Positions 1-7,693 are shown, numbered from the stretch's first letter. The stretch: 19,936 nucleotides of DNA from an uncultured Collinsella sp. (GCA_958445065.1 CAUCQW010000033.1:1-19936), one strand, 5' to 3'. The notes: generated by a model not told the origin, from the sequence alone. Made by a program: numbers and translations.

Positions 1-79
1 GAGCGGGGGCTCCTATCTTTTTAGTGCCCTCGGATTGGGTCATAGTGTCTGTCCGCGCCAAAACATCGGCGTTGCCGGG

Positions 80-128
80 CCGGCACTTGGGGACGTTCCT
101 TTTCTGCCGGCACCTGGGGACACTCCTT
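80..128. repeat. Tandem pair of short GC-rich repeats
   Basis: Two imperfect copies, about 23 nt each and about 27 nt apart, start with GCCGGCAC, continue through a TGGGGAC core and end in CTCCTT or GTTCCTT. They lie upstream of recQ and outside any convincing gene. The rest of 1-233 shows no supportable gene, only a possible promoter. I believe this type of repeat is common between genes in Collinsella, but I cannot confirm that here. Confidence 0.6.
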
Positions 129-174
129 AGCCGTTGGGGGCGTTCTTAAACGACTAGTCTGGGCGGCGGCCGTG

Positions 175-202
175 TGCTGCTGTCCGCGTGGCGGCGTATA
201 AT
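175..202 (+). promoter_or_regulatory. Possible recQ promoter
   Basis: A perfect TATAAT hexamer sits at 197-202, 31 bases before the recQ start codon. The matching -35 region (around 175-180, TGCTGC) is poor, so only the -10 box is convincing. Confidence 0.35.
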
Positions 203-233
203 CGGCGGCAGATGACTTGGACGTTAGGAAACC

Positions 234-2216
234 ATGACCGATAGCATGCAGCAGATGGCGCTCGACACGCTCGGCGCCTATTTTGGCTACACCTCGTTTC
301 GCCCGGGGCAGGACCGCATGGTCGATGCGATCCTTGCCGGTCGCGATGCGCTGGGCGTTATGCCCACAGGCGCCGGCAAGTCCATTTGCTACCAGGTGCC
401 CGCGCTCATGCTGCCCGGCATTACCTTTGTGGTGAGTCCGCTGCTGTCGCTTATGGAGGACCAGACCCGCGCGCTGCTCGCGGCGGGTGCGCGCCCCAGT
501 TATCTCAACTCCAGCCTTACTCCGGCCCAGCAAAACACCGTGCTCAAGCGGGCGCGCGAGGGCCGCTACCAACTTATGTACGTGGCGCCCGAGCGCCTGC
601 TCGAGCCGCGCTTTTTAGGCTTTGCGCAGGAGGCCGCGGCGGACGGCGGCATTGGCGTGCCGCTCGTGGCCATTGACGAGGCCCACTGCGTGAGCCAATG
701 GGGCCAGGATTTCCGCCCCGCCTACCTGCAGATTCGTGAGTTCATCGATTCCCTGCCGCAGCGCCCCATCGTGGCGGCCTTTACCGCTACGGCGACTGAG
801 CGTGTGCGCGCGGACATTCAGCAGATGCTCGGCCTGCAAAATCCCGCGACGGTGGTGACGGGCTTCGATCGCAAGAACCTCTACTTTGGCTGCGAGGAGA
901 TGGGCGACAAGGCCAAGGCCGCGTGGGTGCGCGACTATGTGATCGCGCATTCGAGTGAGAGCGGCATCGTATATTGCTCGACCCGCAAGACCGTCGATGC
1001 ACTCGCCGGCGAGCTTGCCGAGGCGCTGGGCCCCAGCGGCATTCGCGTTGGCCGCTACCATGCCGGCATGGGCAACGACGCCCGTCGTCAGAGCCAGCGC
1101 GCCTTTATCGACGACGATATTCAGGTGATGGTTGCCACCAACGCCTTTGGCATGGGCATCGACAAGCCCAACGTGCGCTACGTCATCCATAACAACGTGC
1201 CCGAGAGCATCGAGGCCTACTATCAGGAGGCGGGTCGCGCCGGCCGCGATGGCGACCCGGCCAGCTGCCACTTGCTGTGGAACGGCAACGATTTTCGGAT
1301 GCGCCGCTTTTTAATCGACCGCGGCGATGCGGCCGACGAGGCGCTCGACGACGAGCAACGCGCGTGGGCGCTCCAAAATCGATATCGTCTGCTCAGCCAG
1401 ATGGAGGGCTACTGCAATACCACCGGCTGCCTGCGCGAATATATGCTGCGCTACTTTGGCGACGAGGCCGCGGCCGAGCATGCTGCTGCGGCTGGTGCGG
1501 GCGCCACCGCCACGGACGACGCCGAGGGCTGCGGCAACTGCAGCAATTGCCTCACGCAGTTCGAGGTCGAGGACGTCACCGATATGGCCCGCGCTGCCGT
1601 GCGCTATGTGGCCACGCGACCCATGCGCTTTGGCAAGTCGCTGATCGCTGATGTGCTCCACGGCGGCAACACCGAGCGCATTCGCCAGATGCATCTGGAC
1701 GAGGACCGCGGCTACGGTGAGCTGTCGAGCGAATCGGTCGGGCGCATCAAGGACATCATCGGCCAGCTGTGCGGCCGCGGTTATTTGGCAACCTCGCAGG
1801 GGCAGTACCCGGTCGTGGGACTGGGTCCGCGTGCCGGCGAGGTCGAGGATGAGGCGTTCGCCTTTACCGTTAAGCGTCGCGCGTCCAAGCGCAAGGCCTC
1901 GGCTCGCGCCCGCCGTGCGGTGGATCTGCTGCGCGAGGAGGCTGAGCTGGATCAGCGCCCGCGCGTGGGCGACGATGCCGAGCTGTTCGAGCGCCTGCGT
2001 GCCTTGCGCAAGGAGATCTCGACCGAGCTGGAGATGGCGCCGTACATGGTCTTCTCCGACAAGGCTCTGCGCGGTCTGTGCCGCCTGCGCCCTCAGACGC
2101 GCGACGAGCTGATCCAGGTCAACGGCATTGGCGAGAAAAAGGCCGACGCCTTTGGCGAGCAGTTTATGGCGGCGATTGAAGAATTTGAGTCCGAGCATGC
2201 ACGGGATGGAGCGTAA
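234..2216 (+). CDS. recQ: RecQ family ATP-dependent DNA helicase
   Basis: 3'-5' superfamily 2 DNA helicase of recombination and replication-fork repair, cytoplasmic. The 660-aa protein has all the expected parts: Walker A TGAGKS at 45-50, DEAH at 148-151, a TATAT-type motif III near 184-188, and motif VI QEAGRAGRDG at 331-340. A zinc-binding cysteine set follows (C399, C433, C436, C439). An RQC winged-helix region spans about 440-540 and an HRDC domain about 576-655 (NGIGEKKADAF near 630-640). The spacing between the first zinc cysteine and the last three is longer than in E. coli RecQ because of an Ala-rich insert (about 411-430). The start ATG has an AGGAA ribosome site at 226-230. A GntR regulator begins two bases after the stop, so they are probably co-transcribed. 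Identity is secure from the motifs. Confidence 0.96.
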   Translation: MTDSMQQMALDTLGAYFGYTSFRPGQDRMVDAILAGRDALGVMPTGAGKSICYQVPALMLPGITFVVSPLLSLMEDQTRALLAAGARPSYLNSSLTPAQQNTVLKRAREGRYQLMYVAPERLLEPRFLGFAQEAAADGGIGVPLVAIDEAHCVSQWGQDFRPAYLQIREFIDSLPQRPIVAAFTATATERVRADIQQMLGLQNPATVVTGFDRKNLYFGCEEMGDKAKAAWVRDYVIAHSSESGIVYCSTRKTVDALAGELAEALGPSGIRVGRYHAGMGNDARRQSQRAFIDDDIQVMVATNAFGMGIDKPNVRYVIHNNVPESIEAYYQEAGRAGRDGDPASCHLLWNGNDFRMRRFLIDRGDAADEALDDEQRAWALQNRYRLLSQMEGYCNTTGCLREYMLRYFGDEAAAEHAAAAGAGATATDDAEGCGNCSNCLTQFEVEDVTDMARAAVRYVATRPMRFGKSLIADVLHGGNTERIRQMHLDEDRGYGELSSESVGRIKDIIGQLCGRGYLATSQGQYPVVGLGPRAGEVEDEAFAFTVKRRASKRKASARARRAVDLLREEAELDQRPRVGDDAELFERLRALRKEISTELEMAPYMVFSDKALRGLCRLRPQTRDELIQVNGIGEKKADAFGEQFMAAIEEFESEHARDGA

Positions 2217-2218
2217 CG

Positions 2219-2983
2219 ATGGTAGCCGATAACAAGACCGAACGTTCCGAGCGCGCCGAGGTTTCCGCCGTGCCGCTGTACCAGCAGGTTATGGACGACC
2301 TAAAGGGAGAGATCGCGCGCGGCGTGTACGCATCTGGCTCGCGCATTCCTTCCGAGATCGAGCTCGCGAAGTCCTACGGCGTAGGGCGCGTCACCGTGCG
2401 CCGCGCCATCGAGGAGCTGTCGCGTGCGGGGTATCTCAACCGCCAGCAGGGGAGGGGTACCTTTGTGTGCGCTCCCAAGCTCAAGCGCAAGATTCACCAG
2501 AAGGGTGACGTCCAGAGTTTTACTGAGGGTTGTGCTGCCAACGATATGGTGGCCGGAGCGCGCCTGGTGTCGCGCACGGTGGTTGCGGCGACGCGCGAGG
2601 ACGCGGCGTTTTTTGGCGTGGAGCCCGGCAGTGAGCTTATCGTGGTCGAGCGCGTGCGCACGGCCGACGGCATCCCCGTCATGCTCGAGAACAACGCCTT
2701 TGTGCTCGCCGACCATCCCTACCTGCAGACGCTGGCCGCCGAGGACCTCACCGATAACTCGATCTTTGCGCTCGTTGCCGACCACTCGGGCCGCGCGCCG
2801 CTCAAGTCCGATCCCTGCACCGTGGAGATTGCGCTTGCCGATGCCCAGGTGGCCCCGCTGCTGGAGGTGCCGGTCGGCGAGCCTCTCTTTTATATGGAGG
2901 CGTATTTTACCGATGCAGACGAGCGCCCCCTGCTGCTCGGGCGCCAAAAGATCGTGGGCTCGCGCTACGTGTTCGACATCTAA
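2219..2983 (+). CDS. GntR family regulator, HutC/UTRA type
   Basis: DNA-binding transcription factor of 254 aa. The N-terminal winged helix-turn-helix (about residues 19-85) contains the typical PLYQQVMDDLKGEI, IPSEIELAKSYGV and RVTVRRAIEELSRAGYL blocks. The C-terminal half (about 105-250) has the UTRA effector-binding pattern found in the HutC subfamily, which usually senses sugar phosphates or related metabolites. It starts two bases after the recQ stop, suggesting translational coupling. The next gene downstream is a FrlB-type SIS deglycase whose promoter carries two repeated 17-nt sites, so this protein is probably that gene's repressor, with the deglycase substrate or a relative as effector. 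Ligand and target are inferred; the family assignment is direct. Confidence 0.92.
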   Translation: MVADNKTERSERAEVSAVPLYQQVMDDLKGEIARGVYASGSRIPSEIELAKSYGVGRVTVRRAIEELSRAGYLNRQQGRGTFVCAPKLKRKIHQKGDVQSFTEGCAANDMVAGARLVSRTVVAATREDAAFFGVEPGSELIVVERVRTADGIPVMLENNAFVLADHPYLQTLAAEDLTDNSIFALVADHSGRAPLKSDPCTVEIALADAQVAPLLEVPVGEPLFYMEAYFTDADERPLLLGRQKIVGSRYVFDI

Positions 2984-2992
2984 CATCCACGA

Positions 2993-3009
2993 ATAGAACA
3001 ATATGGAAC
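2993..3009 (+). promoter_or_regulatory. Candidate operator 1 for the GntR regulator
   Basis: ATAGAACAATATGGAAC matches 3055-3071 at 14 of 17 positions. Each site contains two TRGRACR heptamers exactly 10 bases apart, i.e. one helical turn. This copy lies just after the gntR stop, upstream of the -35 box of the SIS gene promoter. Confidence 0.55.
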
Positions 3010-3026
3010 AAATTTGCCGCAATGAC

Positions 3027-3055
3027 TTCACCTGCGACAGCTTGCGTGCTATAAA
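3027..3055 (+). promoter_or_regulatory. Promoter of the FrlB-like gene
   Basis: A -35-like TTCACC (3027-3032), a 17-base spacer and TATAAA (3050-3055). TG at 3047-3048 makes an extended -10. The second candidate operator begins at the last base of the -10 box, so a bound repressor would block initiation. The predicted leader is about 65 nt. Confidence 0.55.
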
Positions 3056-3071
3056 TAGGACAACATAGAAC
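3055..3071 (+). promoter_or_regulatory. Candidate operator 2 for the GntR regulator
   Basis: ATAGGACAACATAGAAC, 62 bases downstream of its partner at 2993-3009. It overlaps the expected transcription start of the SIS gene. One site upstream and one over the start fits repression with looping. Confidence 0.6.
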
Positions 3072-3127
3072 GACCGCAGGTACGAGCTGTCGTCGCTCAA
3101 AGCCGCCCCACAAGGAGGAACATCAGG

Positions 3128-4096
3128 ATGAACGCACATGATCTGGTTCAGGAAATTATCGAGCGCAAGGGCAAGATTGAGAACGTTTTTTGGATTGCCT
3201 GCGGCGGTTCGATGATCGACCTGATGCCGGCCAACGAGCTGCTCAAGCGCGAGGCGACCACGTTTACCTCGACGGTTTACACGGCGCGCGAGTTTTGCCT
3301 GATGGCCCCCAAGAGTCTTGGCGAGAAGTCACTCGTCATCGCCTGCAGCCACAGCGGCAATACGCAGGAGGTCGTCGACGGTTGCGAGATGGCGCTGGCA
3401 GCCGGTGCCGAGGTCGTGGCCATGACCGACTGCGAGGGCTCCAAGATTGATAACGGCAAGTGGACCACCTGGGTCTACCCTTGGGGCGAGGGCGTGTCGC
3501 AGGCCGAGGTGCCGCAGGGCATCGGCGCTCTGATCGCCGCCGAACTGCTCCACCAGCAGGAGGGTTACGAGGCGCTTGCCGACATGTACGCCGGCCTTAA
3601 GCAGATGGATGCGCTGCTGCCCGCTGCCCGCGAGAAGGTCAACGCCGAGCTGGGCGATCGCTTTGCCGAGCTCTGCCAGCAGCACGAGTTCTTCTACATC
3701 CTGGGATCCGGCCCCAACTTTAGCCAGACCTACGCCATGGCCATCTGCTCGCTCATGGAGATGCAGTGGCAGCACTGCTGCTACATCCACTCCGGCGAGT
3801 ACTTCCACGGCCCGTTCGAGGCTACCGAGCCCGGCGTGTTCTACTTTGTACAGCTCGGATCGGGCGAGTGCCGCCCCATGGAGGAGCGCGCGCTGGCGTT
3901 CCTCAACACGCACACCGATACGGTCATGGTGCTCGACGCACTCGAGTACGGCGTGGGCGACGTGCCTGCCAGCGTGCGTTCGTACCTGGAGCCGATCTTC
4001 TTCTACAACATGAGCTGCGAGCTGCGCGCCGCCCGCGGCAAGGTGTTTGACCACAGCCCCGAGATTCGTCGCTACATGGGCATCGAGCAGTACTAG
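3128..4096 (+). CDS. SIS-domain deglycase, FrlB/FraB-like (fructosamine-6-phosphate type)
   Basis: 322-aa protein with two SIS (sugar isomerase) folds. It resembles FrlB, the fructoselysine-6-phosphate deglycase, which splits Amadori 6-phosphates into glucose 6-phosphate and a free amino acid. The first SIS block has FWIACGGS (21-28) and the phosphate-loop-like ACSHSGNTQE (72-81). The second has YILGSGPNF (190-198). The segment EMQW...SGEYFHGPFE places E211 and H227 16 residues apart, the same spacing as the Glu/His pair reported as catalytic in FraB. The C terminus ends in RRYMGIEQY, like FrlB (RRYYGGLVEY). A strong AAGGAGGA (3112-3119) lies 8 bases before the ATG. The gene follows a GntR/UTRA regulator but no transporter or kinase is adjacent. 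Exact substrate (fructoselysine, glucoselysine, fructose-asparagine or another) cannot be read from the sequence. Confidence 0.85.
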   Translation: MNAHDLVQEIIERKGKIENVFWIACGGSMIDLMPANELLKREATTFTSTVYTAREFCLMAPKSLGEKSLVIACSHSGNTQEVVDGCEMALAAGAEVVAMTDCEGSKIDNGKWTTWVYPWGEGVSQAEVPQGIGALIAAELLHQQEGYEALADMYAGLKQMDALLPAAREKVNAELGDRFAELCQQHEFFYILGSGPNFSQTYAMAICSLMEMQWQHCCYIHSGEYFHGPFEATEPGVFYFVQLGSGECRPMEERALAFLNTHTDTVMVLDALEYGVGDVPASVRSYLEPIFFYNMSCELRAARGKVFDHSPEIRRYMGIEQY

Positions 4097-4149
4097 GTAA
4101 CGGGAAAACCATTCACCTTCGATTCGCAAGGGCACTGCGTGAGTCAAAA

Positions 4150-4187
4150 AAGCGGGCCGCGCCGGGGATTTCCGGCGCGGCCCGCTT
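4150..4187 (-). terminator. Intrinsic terminator of the dehydrogenase gene
   Basis: Perfect 16-bp GC-rich stem (4150-4165 with 4172-4187) and a 6-nt loop. On the minus strand it is followed by a run of six T. It lies between the convergent SIS gene and dehydrogenase gene. The + side lacks a T tract but the stem may also slow polymerase arriving from the SIS gene. Confidence 0.85.
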
Positions 4188-4228
4188 AGTATCGCGCTTA
4201 GATTCGCAAGGTTGCGGCAGCCAGCGGC

Positions 4229-5206
4229 CTACTTTGCGTCGTAGGCCTCGGTGTCCCACCAGTCGAGCTGGGCGATGTTGTCGCGGATGTGCTGGCAGCT
4301 CTTGTGGAAGCCCTCGAGCTCGTACTCGGACAGGTCGAGCGTGTAGACCTCCTCGACGCCCTCGGCACCGATCACGCACGGCAGGGAGGTAAAGATACCC
4401 TCCTCGCCATACTGGCCGGTCATGAGCGTGGAAGCGGAAAGCACGGCGTGCTCGTTGTGCAGCACGGCGGCGCAGACGCGCGCGGCGGAGTTGGCGACGG
4501 CGTATTCGGTGCACTGCTTGCCCTGGTAGGTCACATAGCCGCCCTTACGCGCGAGCTCCTCGACCTCCATGTGGTCAAAGGAGTACTTGTCGGGGTTCTC
4601 GGCCTGAAGCTCGTTGAGGTTTTTGCCGGCGATGGTTGCGGCCTTAAAGGCGGCAAGCTGGCTAAAGCCGTGCTCGCCGATCATGTAGGCGTCGATGGAC
4701 TTGGGGCTCACGCCGACCTTCTTGGAGATCTCGGTGCGCAGGCGGGCGGAGTCCAGGCCGCAGCCCGAGCCGATGATCTTCTTGGGATCGTAGCCGGTCA
4801 GGTGCCACAGCTCGGTGCACACGACGTCGCAGGGGTTGGAGATGCTCACGAAGATGCCGTCAAAGCCGGCGTCGACGATGCGCTTGGCAAAGGTGCGGGC
4901 GGCGTCGGTGGTAAAGAACAGCTCGCCGTCACGGTTGCCGGCGGCCAGCGCGACCTTGCCGGCGGCGTTGACGATGACGTCGCAGCAGGCCAGCTCCTCG
5001 TAGTGGTCGTAGCAGTTGACGATTTTGGTATTGTACGGGACAAACGAAAGGGAGTCGCGCAGGTCCTGGACCTCGGACGTCACCTTGGCCTCGTTGATAT
5101 CGCACAGGTACAGCTCATCGGCAATGCCCTGCATGAGCAGGCTGTTGGCGACATGTGCTCCTACGTGGCCCTGGCCGACCACACCGATCTTACGCGTCTG
5201 GTACAT
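4229..5206 (-). CDS. L-lactate / L-2-hydroxyisocaproate dehydrogenase family
   Basis: NAD-dependent 2-hydroxyacid dehydrogenase of the LDH/MDH family, 325 aa, cytoplasmic. It has the Rossmann loop GQGHVG (11-16), the NAD-binding SNPCDV region (123-128), LDSARLR (151-157) with the Asp/Arg pair D152 and R155, and the catalytic GEHG with H179. The substrate loop reads GKVALAAGNRDGEL (83-96). This aligns better with L-2-hydroxyisocaproate dehydrogenases (GDRFAEL, after a longer loop) than with classical LDH (QxGESRL), so a branched or larger 2-oxoacid is possible besides pyruvate. The start has AAAGGA nine bases upstream, and a possible -10 (TACAAT) lies at 5245-5250 on the minus strand. Single-gene unit with a strong terminator. 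Family certain, substrate not. Confidence 0.88.
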   Translation of the reverse strand: MYQTRKIGVVGQGHVGAHVANSLLMQGIADELYLCDINEAKVTSEVQDLRDSLSFVPYNTKIVNCYDHYEELACCDVIVNAAGKVALAAGNRDGELFFTTDAARTFAKRIVDAGFDGIFVSISNPCDVVCTELWHLTGYDPKKIIGSGCGLDSARLRTEISKKVGVSPKSIDAYMIGEHGFSQLAAFKAATIAGKNLNELQAENPDKYSFDHMEVEELARKGGYVTYQGKQCTEYAVANSAARVCAAVLHNEHAVLSASTLMTGQYGEEGIFTSLPCVIGAEGVEEVYTLDLSEYELEGFHKSCQHIRDNIAQLDWWDTEAYDAK

Positions 5207-5419
5207 TATATGTATCCTTTCGGCCGAGTTTTTCGCGTCGAACCATTGTAGCGTCCTGCTACCACTTTGCTAGACTAAAGCGCCGTAGATTTTTTGGGAC
5301 ATACCTTAATCTCTATTTTTGGAGTGATTCGGGCCGCTGACGGCATCGCTGGGCGATGTGCTCGCGCGGATGGGGCCGCTCGTTGTACCATAGCTGCAAC
5401 TGACTCGTAAGGAGCATCC

Positions 5420-6346
5420 ATGCCCATTCGCATCCCCGACGCCCTCCCTGCCGCCGCGCAGCTCGAGAGCGAGAACATCTTTGTCATGACCGAGTACCGC
5501 GCGCTGCACCAGGACATCCGTCCGCTGCGCGTGCTCATCCTCAACCTCATGCCCACCAAGATCGCCACCGAGACGCAGATCATGCGCAAGCTCTCCAACA
5601 CGCCGCTGCAGGTGGAGGTGGACCTGCTGCGCACCAAAACGCACGAGGCCACGCACGTGAGCGCCGGCCACCTGGAGACGTTTTACCGCACGTTCGACGA
5701 CATCCGCGACATCCACTACGACGGCCTGATCATCACGGGCGCGCCCGTGGAGCAGATGCCGTTCGAGGAGGTCGACTACTGGCCCGAGCTCTGCCAGATC
5801 ATGGACTGGTCCACCACGCACGTGCACTCTACGCTGCATATTTGCTGGGGCGCACAGGCCGGTCTGTACCATCATTACGGTATCCAGAAGCACGACCTGC
5901 CGGCAAAGGCGAGCGGCGTGTTCGAGCATTATCTGGTGAAGCCACAAAGCCCGCTGGTCCGCGGCTTTGACGACCGCTTCTATGCCGTGCATTCGCGCAA
6001 CACCGAGGTGCGCCGCGAGGACGTGGAGGCCGAGCCGCAGCTTGAGGTCGTGGCCGTGTCCGACGAGGTGGGCCTGTATATCGTCAAGTCGACCGACAGC
6101 CGCCGCTTCTTTGTATTTGGCCACCCCGAGTACGATACCGACACGCTGCGCCTGGAGTACGAGCGCGACGTGAAGCGCGGGCTCAACCCTCAGGTGCCGG
6201 CGCATTACTTCCCGGGCGACGACCCCACCGCCGAGCCGCGCAACGTCTGGCGCAGCCAAGCTCAGCTGCTCTACACCAACTGGCTCAACTACTACGTCTA
6301 CCAGACCACGCCCTACGACCTGGCCCGCGCCGGCGAGGAGCACTAG
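5420..6346 (+). CDS. metA: Homoserine O-acetyltransferase (MetA family)
   Basis: Acylates homoserine in the first committed step of methionine synthesis; cytoplasmic, class I glutamine amidotransferase-like fold. 308 aa, full length. Catalytic Cys142 lies in ICWGAQAG, and His235 and Glu237 in FGHPEYD, all at the E. coli numbering. Position 111 is Glu (GAPVEQ, 107-112). Structural work on the family linked Glu111 to acetyl-CoA and Gly111 to succinyl-CoA use, so this is predicted to be an acetyltransferase even though databases often name the family homoserine O-succinyltransferase. The ATG follows AAGGAG (5409-5414). I see no SAM riboswitch or convincing promoter in the 213-base gap upstream. 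The neighbour downstream is convergent and makes one-carbon folates, a loose metabolic link to methionine. Confidence 0.95.
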   Translation: MPIRIPDALPAAAQLESENIFVMTEYRALHQDIRPLRVLILNLMPTKIATETQIMRKLSNTPLQVEVDLLRTKTHEATHVSAGHLETFYRTFDDIRDIHYDGLIITGAPVEQMPFEEVDYWPELCQIMDWSTTHVHSTLHICWGAQAGLYHHYGIQKHDLPAKASGVFEHYLVKPQSPLVRGFDDRFYAVHSRNTEVRREDVEAEPQLEVVAVSDEVGLYIVKSTDSRRFFVFGHPEYDTDTLRLEYERDVKRGLNPQVPAHYFPGDDPTAEPRNVWRSQAQLLYTNWLNYYVYQTTPYDLARAGEEH

Positions 6347-6369
6347 GCTGTCGGGAGGGACGCTGGCAT

Positions 6370-6966
6370 TTAGGCGCTGACGATGTTGGGCAGCGGCAGA
6401 TCGTGGGCGTCGGTGGGAACGTGGTCGACGCGCTGCTCGTCAAAGGCGATGCCGATGATTTGGCATGTGGGCGAGAGTATGGGCAGGTAGCGGTCGTAGC
6501 AGCCGCCGCCGTAGCCCAGGCGCGCGCCGGCGCGGTCGAAAGCCACGAGCGGCACGACAACCATGTCGAGAGCCTTGGCAGGCACGATGGGGAAGCGGTC
6601 GCTGTCGACGTCCGTGGCTGCGAAGGCCCGCGTAGGGTGGGCGATAAACGGGGCCGCGGGTGCGTCGCCGGCGGCGGCCGTTCTCATGCACATACGCTGG
6701 CCGCAGGCAGCAGCTTCGGTTGCCGAGAGCATGCACGGATAGGCTACGCGCCAGCCACACGCGACGGCCGCGGCGGCAAACGCGGCGGGATTGACTTCGG
6801 AACCCATCGCGGCATAGACGGCAACGGTGTGCGGTGCCGCGGCACCCAAGCGATCCATCAGCTCAACAAGCCGCGCGCATACAACAGCAGACTTCGCCGC
6901 TCGAACATCCAAATCAAGAGCATTGCGTCGGACAATCACCGTCCGCCGCAACTCGGTTTTATCCAT
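6370..6966 (-). CDS. 5-formyltetrahydrofolate cyclo-ligase
   Basis: Converts 5-formyl-THF to 5,10-methenyl-THF with ATP, returning stored folate to the one-carbon pool. 198 aa from the chosen start. Typical C-terminal signature GARLGYGGGCYDRYL followed by GIAFDEQRVDHVPTDAHD; the usual GYGGGYYDRYL has one Tyr replaced by Cys. The N terminus DKTELRRTVIVRRNAL fits the family's Lys/Arg-rich opening. The reading frame continues to an ATG at 6993, but the ATG at 6966 has GAGGAGG at the right distance and the extra nine residues have no family match, so 6966 is preferred. The leader can fold a small hairpin (AAACC...GGTTT) and lies just beyond the hicAB terminator. Convergent with metA, with 23 bases between stops and no clear terminator. 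Confidence 0.92.
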   Translation of the reverse strand: MDKTELRRTVIVRRNALDLDVRAAKSAVVCARLVELMDRLGAAAPHTVAVYAAMGSEVNPAAFAAAAVACGWRVAYPCMLSATEAAACGQRMCMRTAAAGDAPAAPFIAHPTRAFAATDVDSDRFPIVPAKALDMVVVPLVAFDRAGARLGYGGGCYDRYLPILSPTCQIIGIAFDEQRVDHVPTDAHDLPLPNIVSA

Positions 6967-7027
6967 CCCGGCCTCCTCAGGCAAACCTACCAAAAAGGTA
7001 CAGGTTTATTTGGCAGGTTTTATCTGG

Positions 7028-7086
7028 GCAAACGTCAAAAGCACCACAAAGGGGGCTGTCCCCTTTGTGGTGCTTTTGACGTTTGC
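7028..7086. terminator. 27-bp perfect hairpin, probable hicAB terminator and repeat element
   Basis: Perfect inverted repeat: 7028-7054 pairs with 7060-7086 around a 5-nt loop. The inner part reads CACCACAAAGGGG against CCCCTTTGTGGTG, with AAAA/TTTT flanking it. It lies 7 bases after the hicB stop, so it can end that transcript before the folate gene. The stem is far longer than a terminator needs, suggesting it is also a copy of a dispersed palindromic repeat. Confidence 0.75.
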
Positions 7087-7093
7087 GTAAACG

Positions 7094-7423
7094 CTACAAC
7101 GCCGCAGCGATTGCTTCAGTCACAAACTTATTGAGTGACTCACCCTTCTTTGCCGCTGTCAGCGCTGCTTGCTTGTGGAGCTCAGAGCCCGTTCTTACGT
7201 TGAACGAGCCCTTAAAAGCCCGCTCGGGTTCCTTACCCTTCTCGGCGCAAAACTCAAGGTAATCGTCGACGGCTTCGTGGAAGCATTGCTCCACTTCTTC
7301 AGCCGTGGAGCCTTCAAATACGATTGCGTCCCTAATGCCGGTGACCATACCTGTTAGCACATGCTGTTCGGCATCGAACTCGACTGGGGCGAAATAACCC
7401 TTGTATGCCAAAACGTTACTCAT
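7094..7423 (-). CDS. hicB: HicB antitoxin
   Basis: Antitoxin of the type II HicAB pair; it binds and neutralises HicA and represses the operon. 109 aa from the ATG at 7423. The N-terminal part (YKGYFAPVEFDAEQHVLTGMVTGIRDAIVFEGSTAEEV) is the partial RNase H-like fold that covers the toxin. The C-terminal part (KGSFNVRTGSELHKQAALTAAKKGESLNKFVTEAI in pieces, about residues 70-106) is a ribbon-helix-helix DNA-binding domain. An upstream in-frame ATG exists at 7438, but 7423 has GGAGG (7429-7433) five bases away and overlaps the hicA stop by 8 bases (ATGAGTAA), typical of coupled toxin-antitoxin genes. Confidence 0.92.
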   Translation of the reverse strand: MSNVLAYKGYFAPVEFDAEQHVLTGMVTGIRDAIVFEGSTAEEVEQCFHEAVDDYLEFCAEKGKEPERAFKGSFNVRTGSELHKQAALTAAKKGESLNKFVTEAIAAAL

Positions 7424-7679
7424 GACTACCTCCGACATCTTGCAGAAATCGAACGATGTTTCGAATGGTCCCCGCTGTCAATTCGTCAGATGGATGTGGT
7501 GCGTGCATTACGAACATCCTGCCATCCGATGGCCTGTAAAAGCGAACGCGCAATCCGGATGTCTTGCCTTTGTTGTCCATTTCAAAGCCATATGAAGCCA
7601 TGACTTTTAAAAAATCGGTATACCGATACGTCGAAGGGCAGCTAAGCAGTTGGGCGATGAGTTTATCGGTCCGTGTCAT
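7416..7679 (-). CDS. hicA: HicA family mRNA interferase toxin
   Basis: Small (87 aa) double-stranded-RNA-binding-fold toxin that cleaves mRNA when not bound by HicB. It opens MTRTDKLIAQLL and has the family order GFEMDNKGKTSG, RVRFYRP, then FVMHAPHPSDEL and a final helix TIRNIVRFLQ. It lacks the canonical GSH with the catalytic histidine; instead it has SGLR at that point and two histidines at 59 and 62 (MHAPHP), as in a known HicA subgroup. Toxin comes first and antitoxin second, overlapping. The start has only a weak GAGG signal. Whether it is an active nuclease cannot be told. Confidence 0.88.
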   Translation of the reverse strand: MTRTDKLIAQLLSCPSTYRYTDFLKVMASYGFEMDNKGKTSGLRVRFYRPSDGRMFVMHAPHPSDELTAGTIRNIVRFLQDVGGSHE

Positions 7680-7693
7680 CCCGCCTCACACTC

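Noticed and set aside
4289..5251. 320-aa open frame on the + strand opposite the dehydrogenase
   Set aside because: Low-complexity shadow; the minus-strand frame contains all dehydrogenase motifs.
5207..5419. SAM riboswitch ahead of metA
   Set aside because: No convincing multi-helix layout or conserved core could be traced by eye in the 213-base gap.
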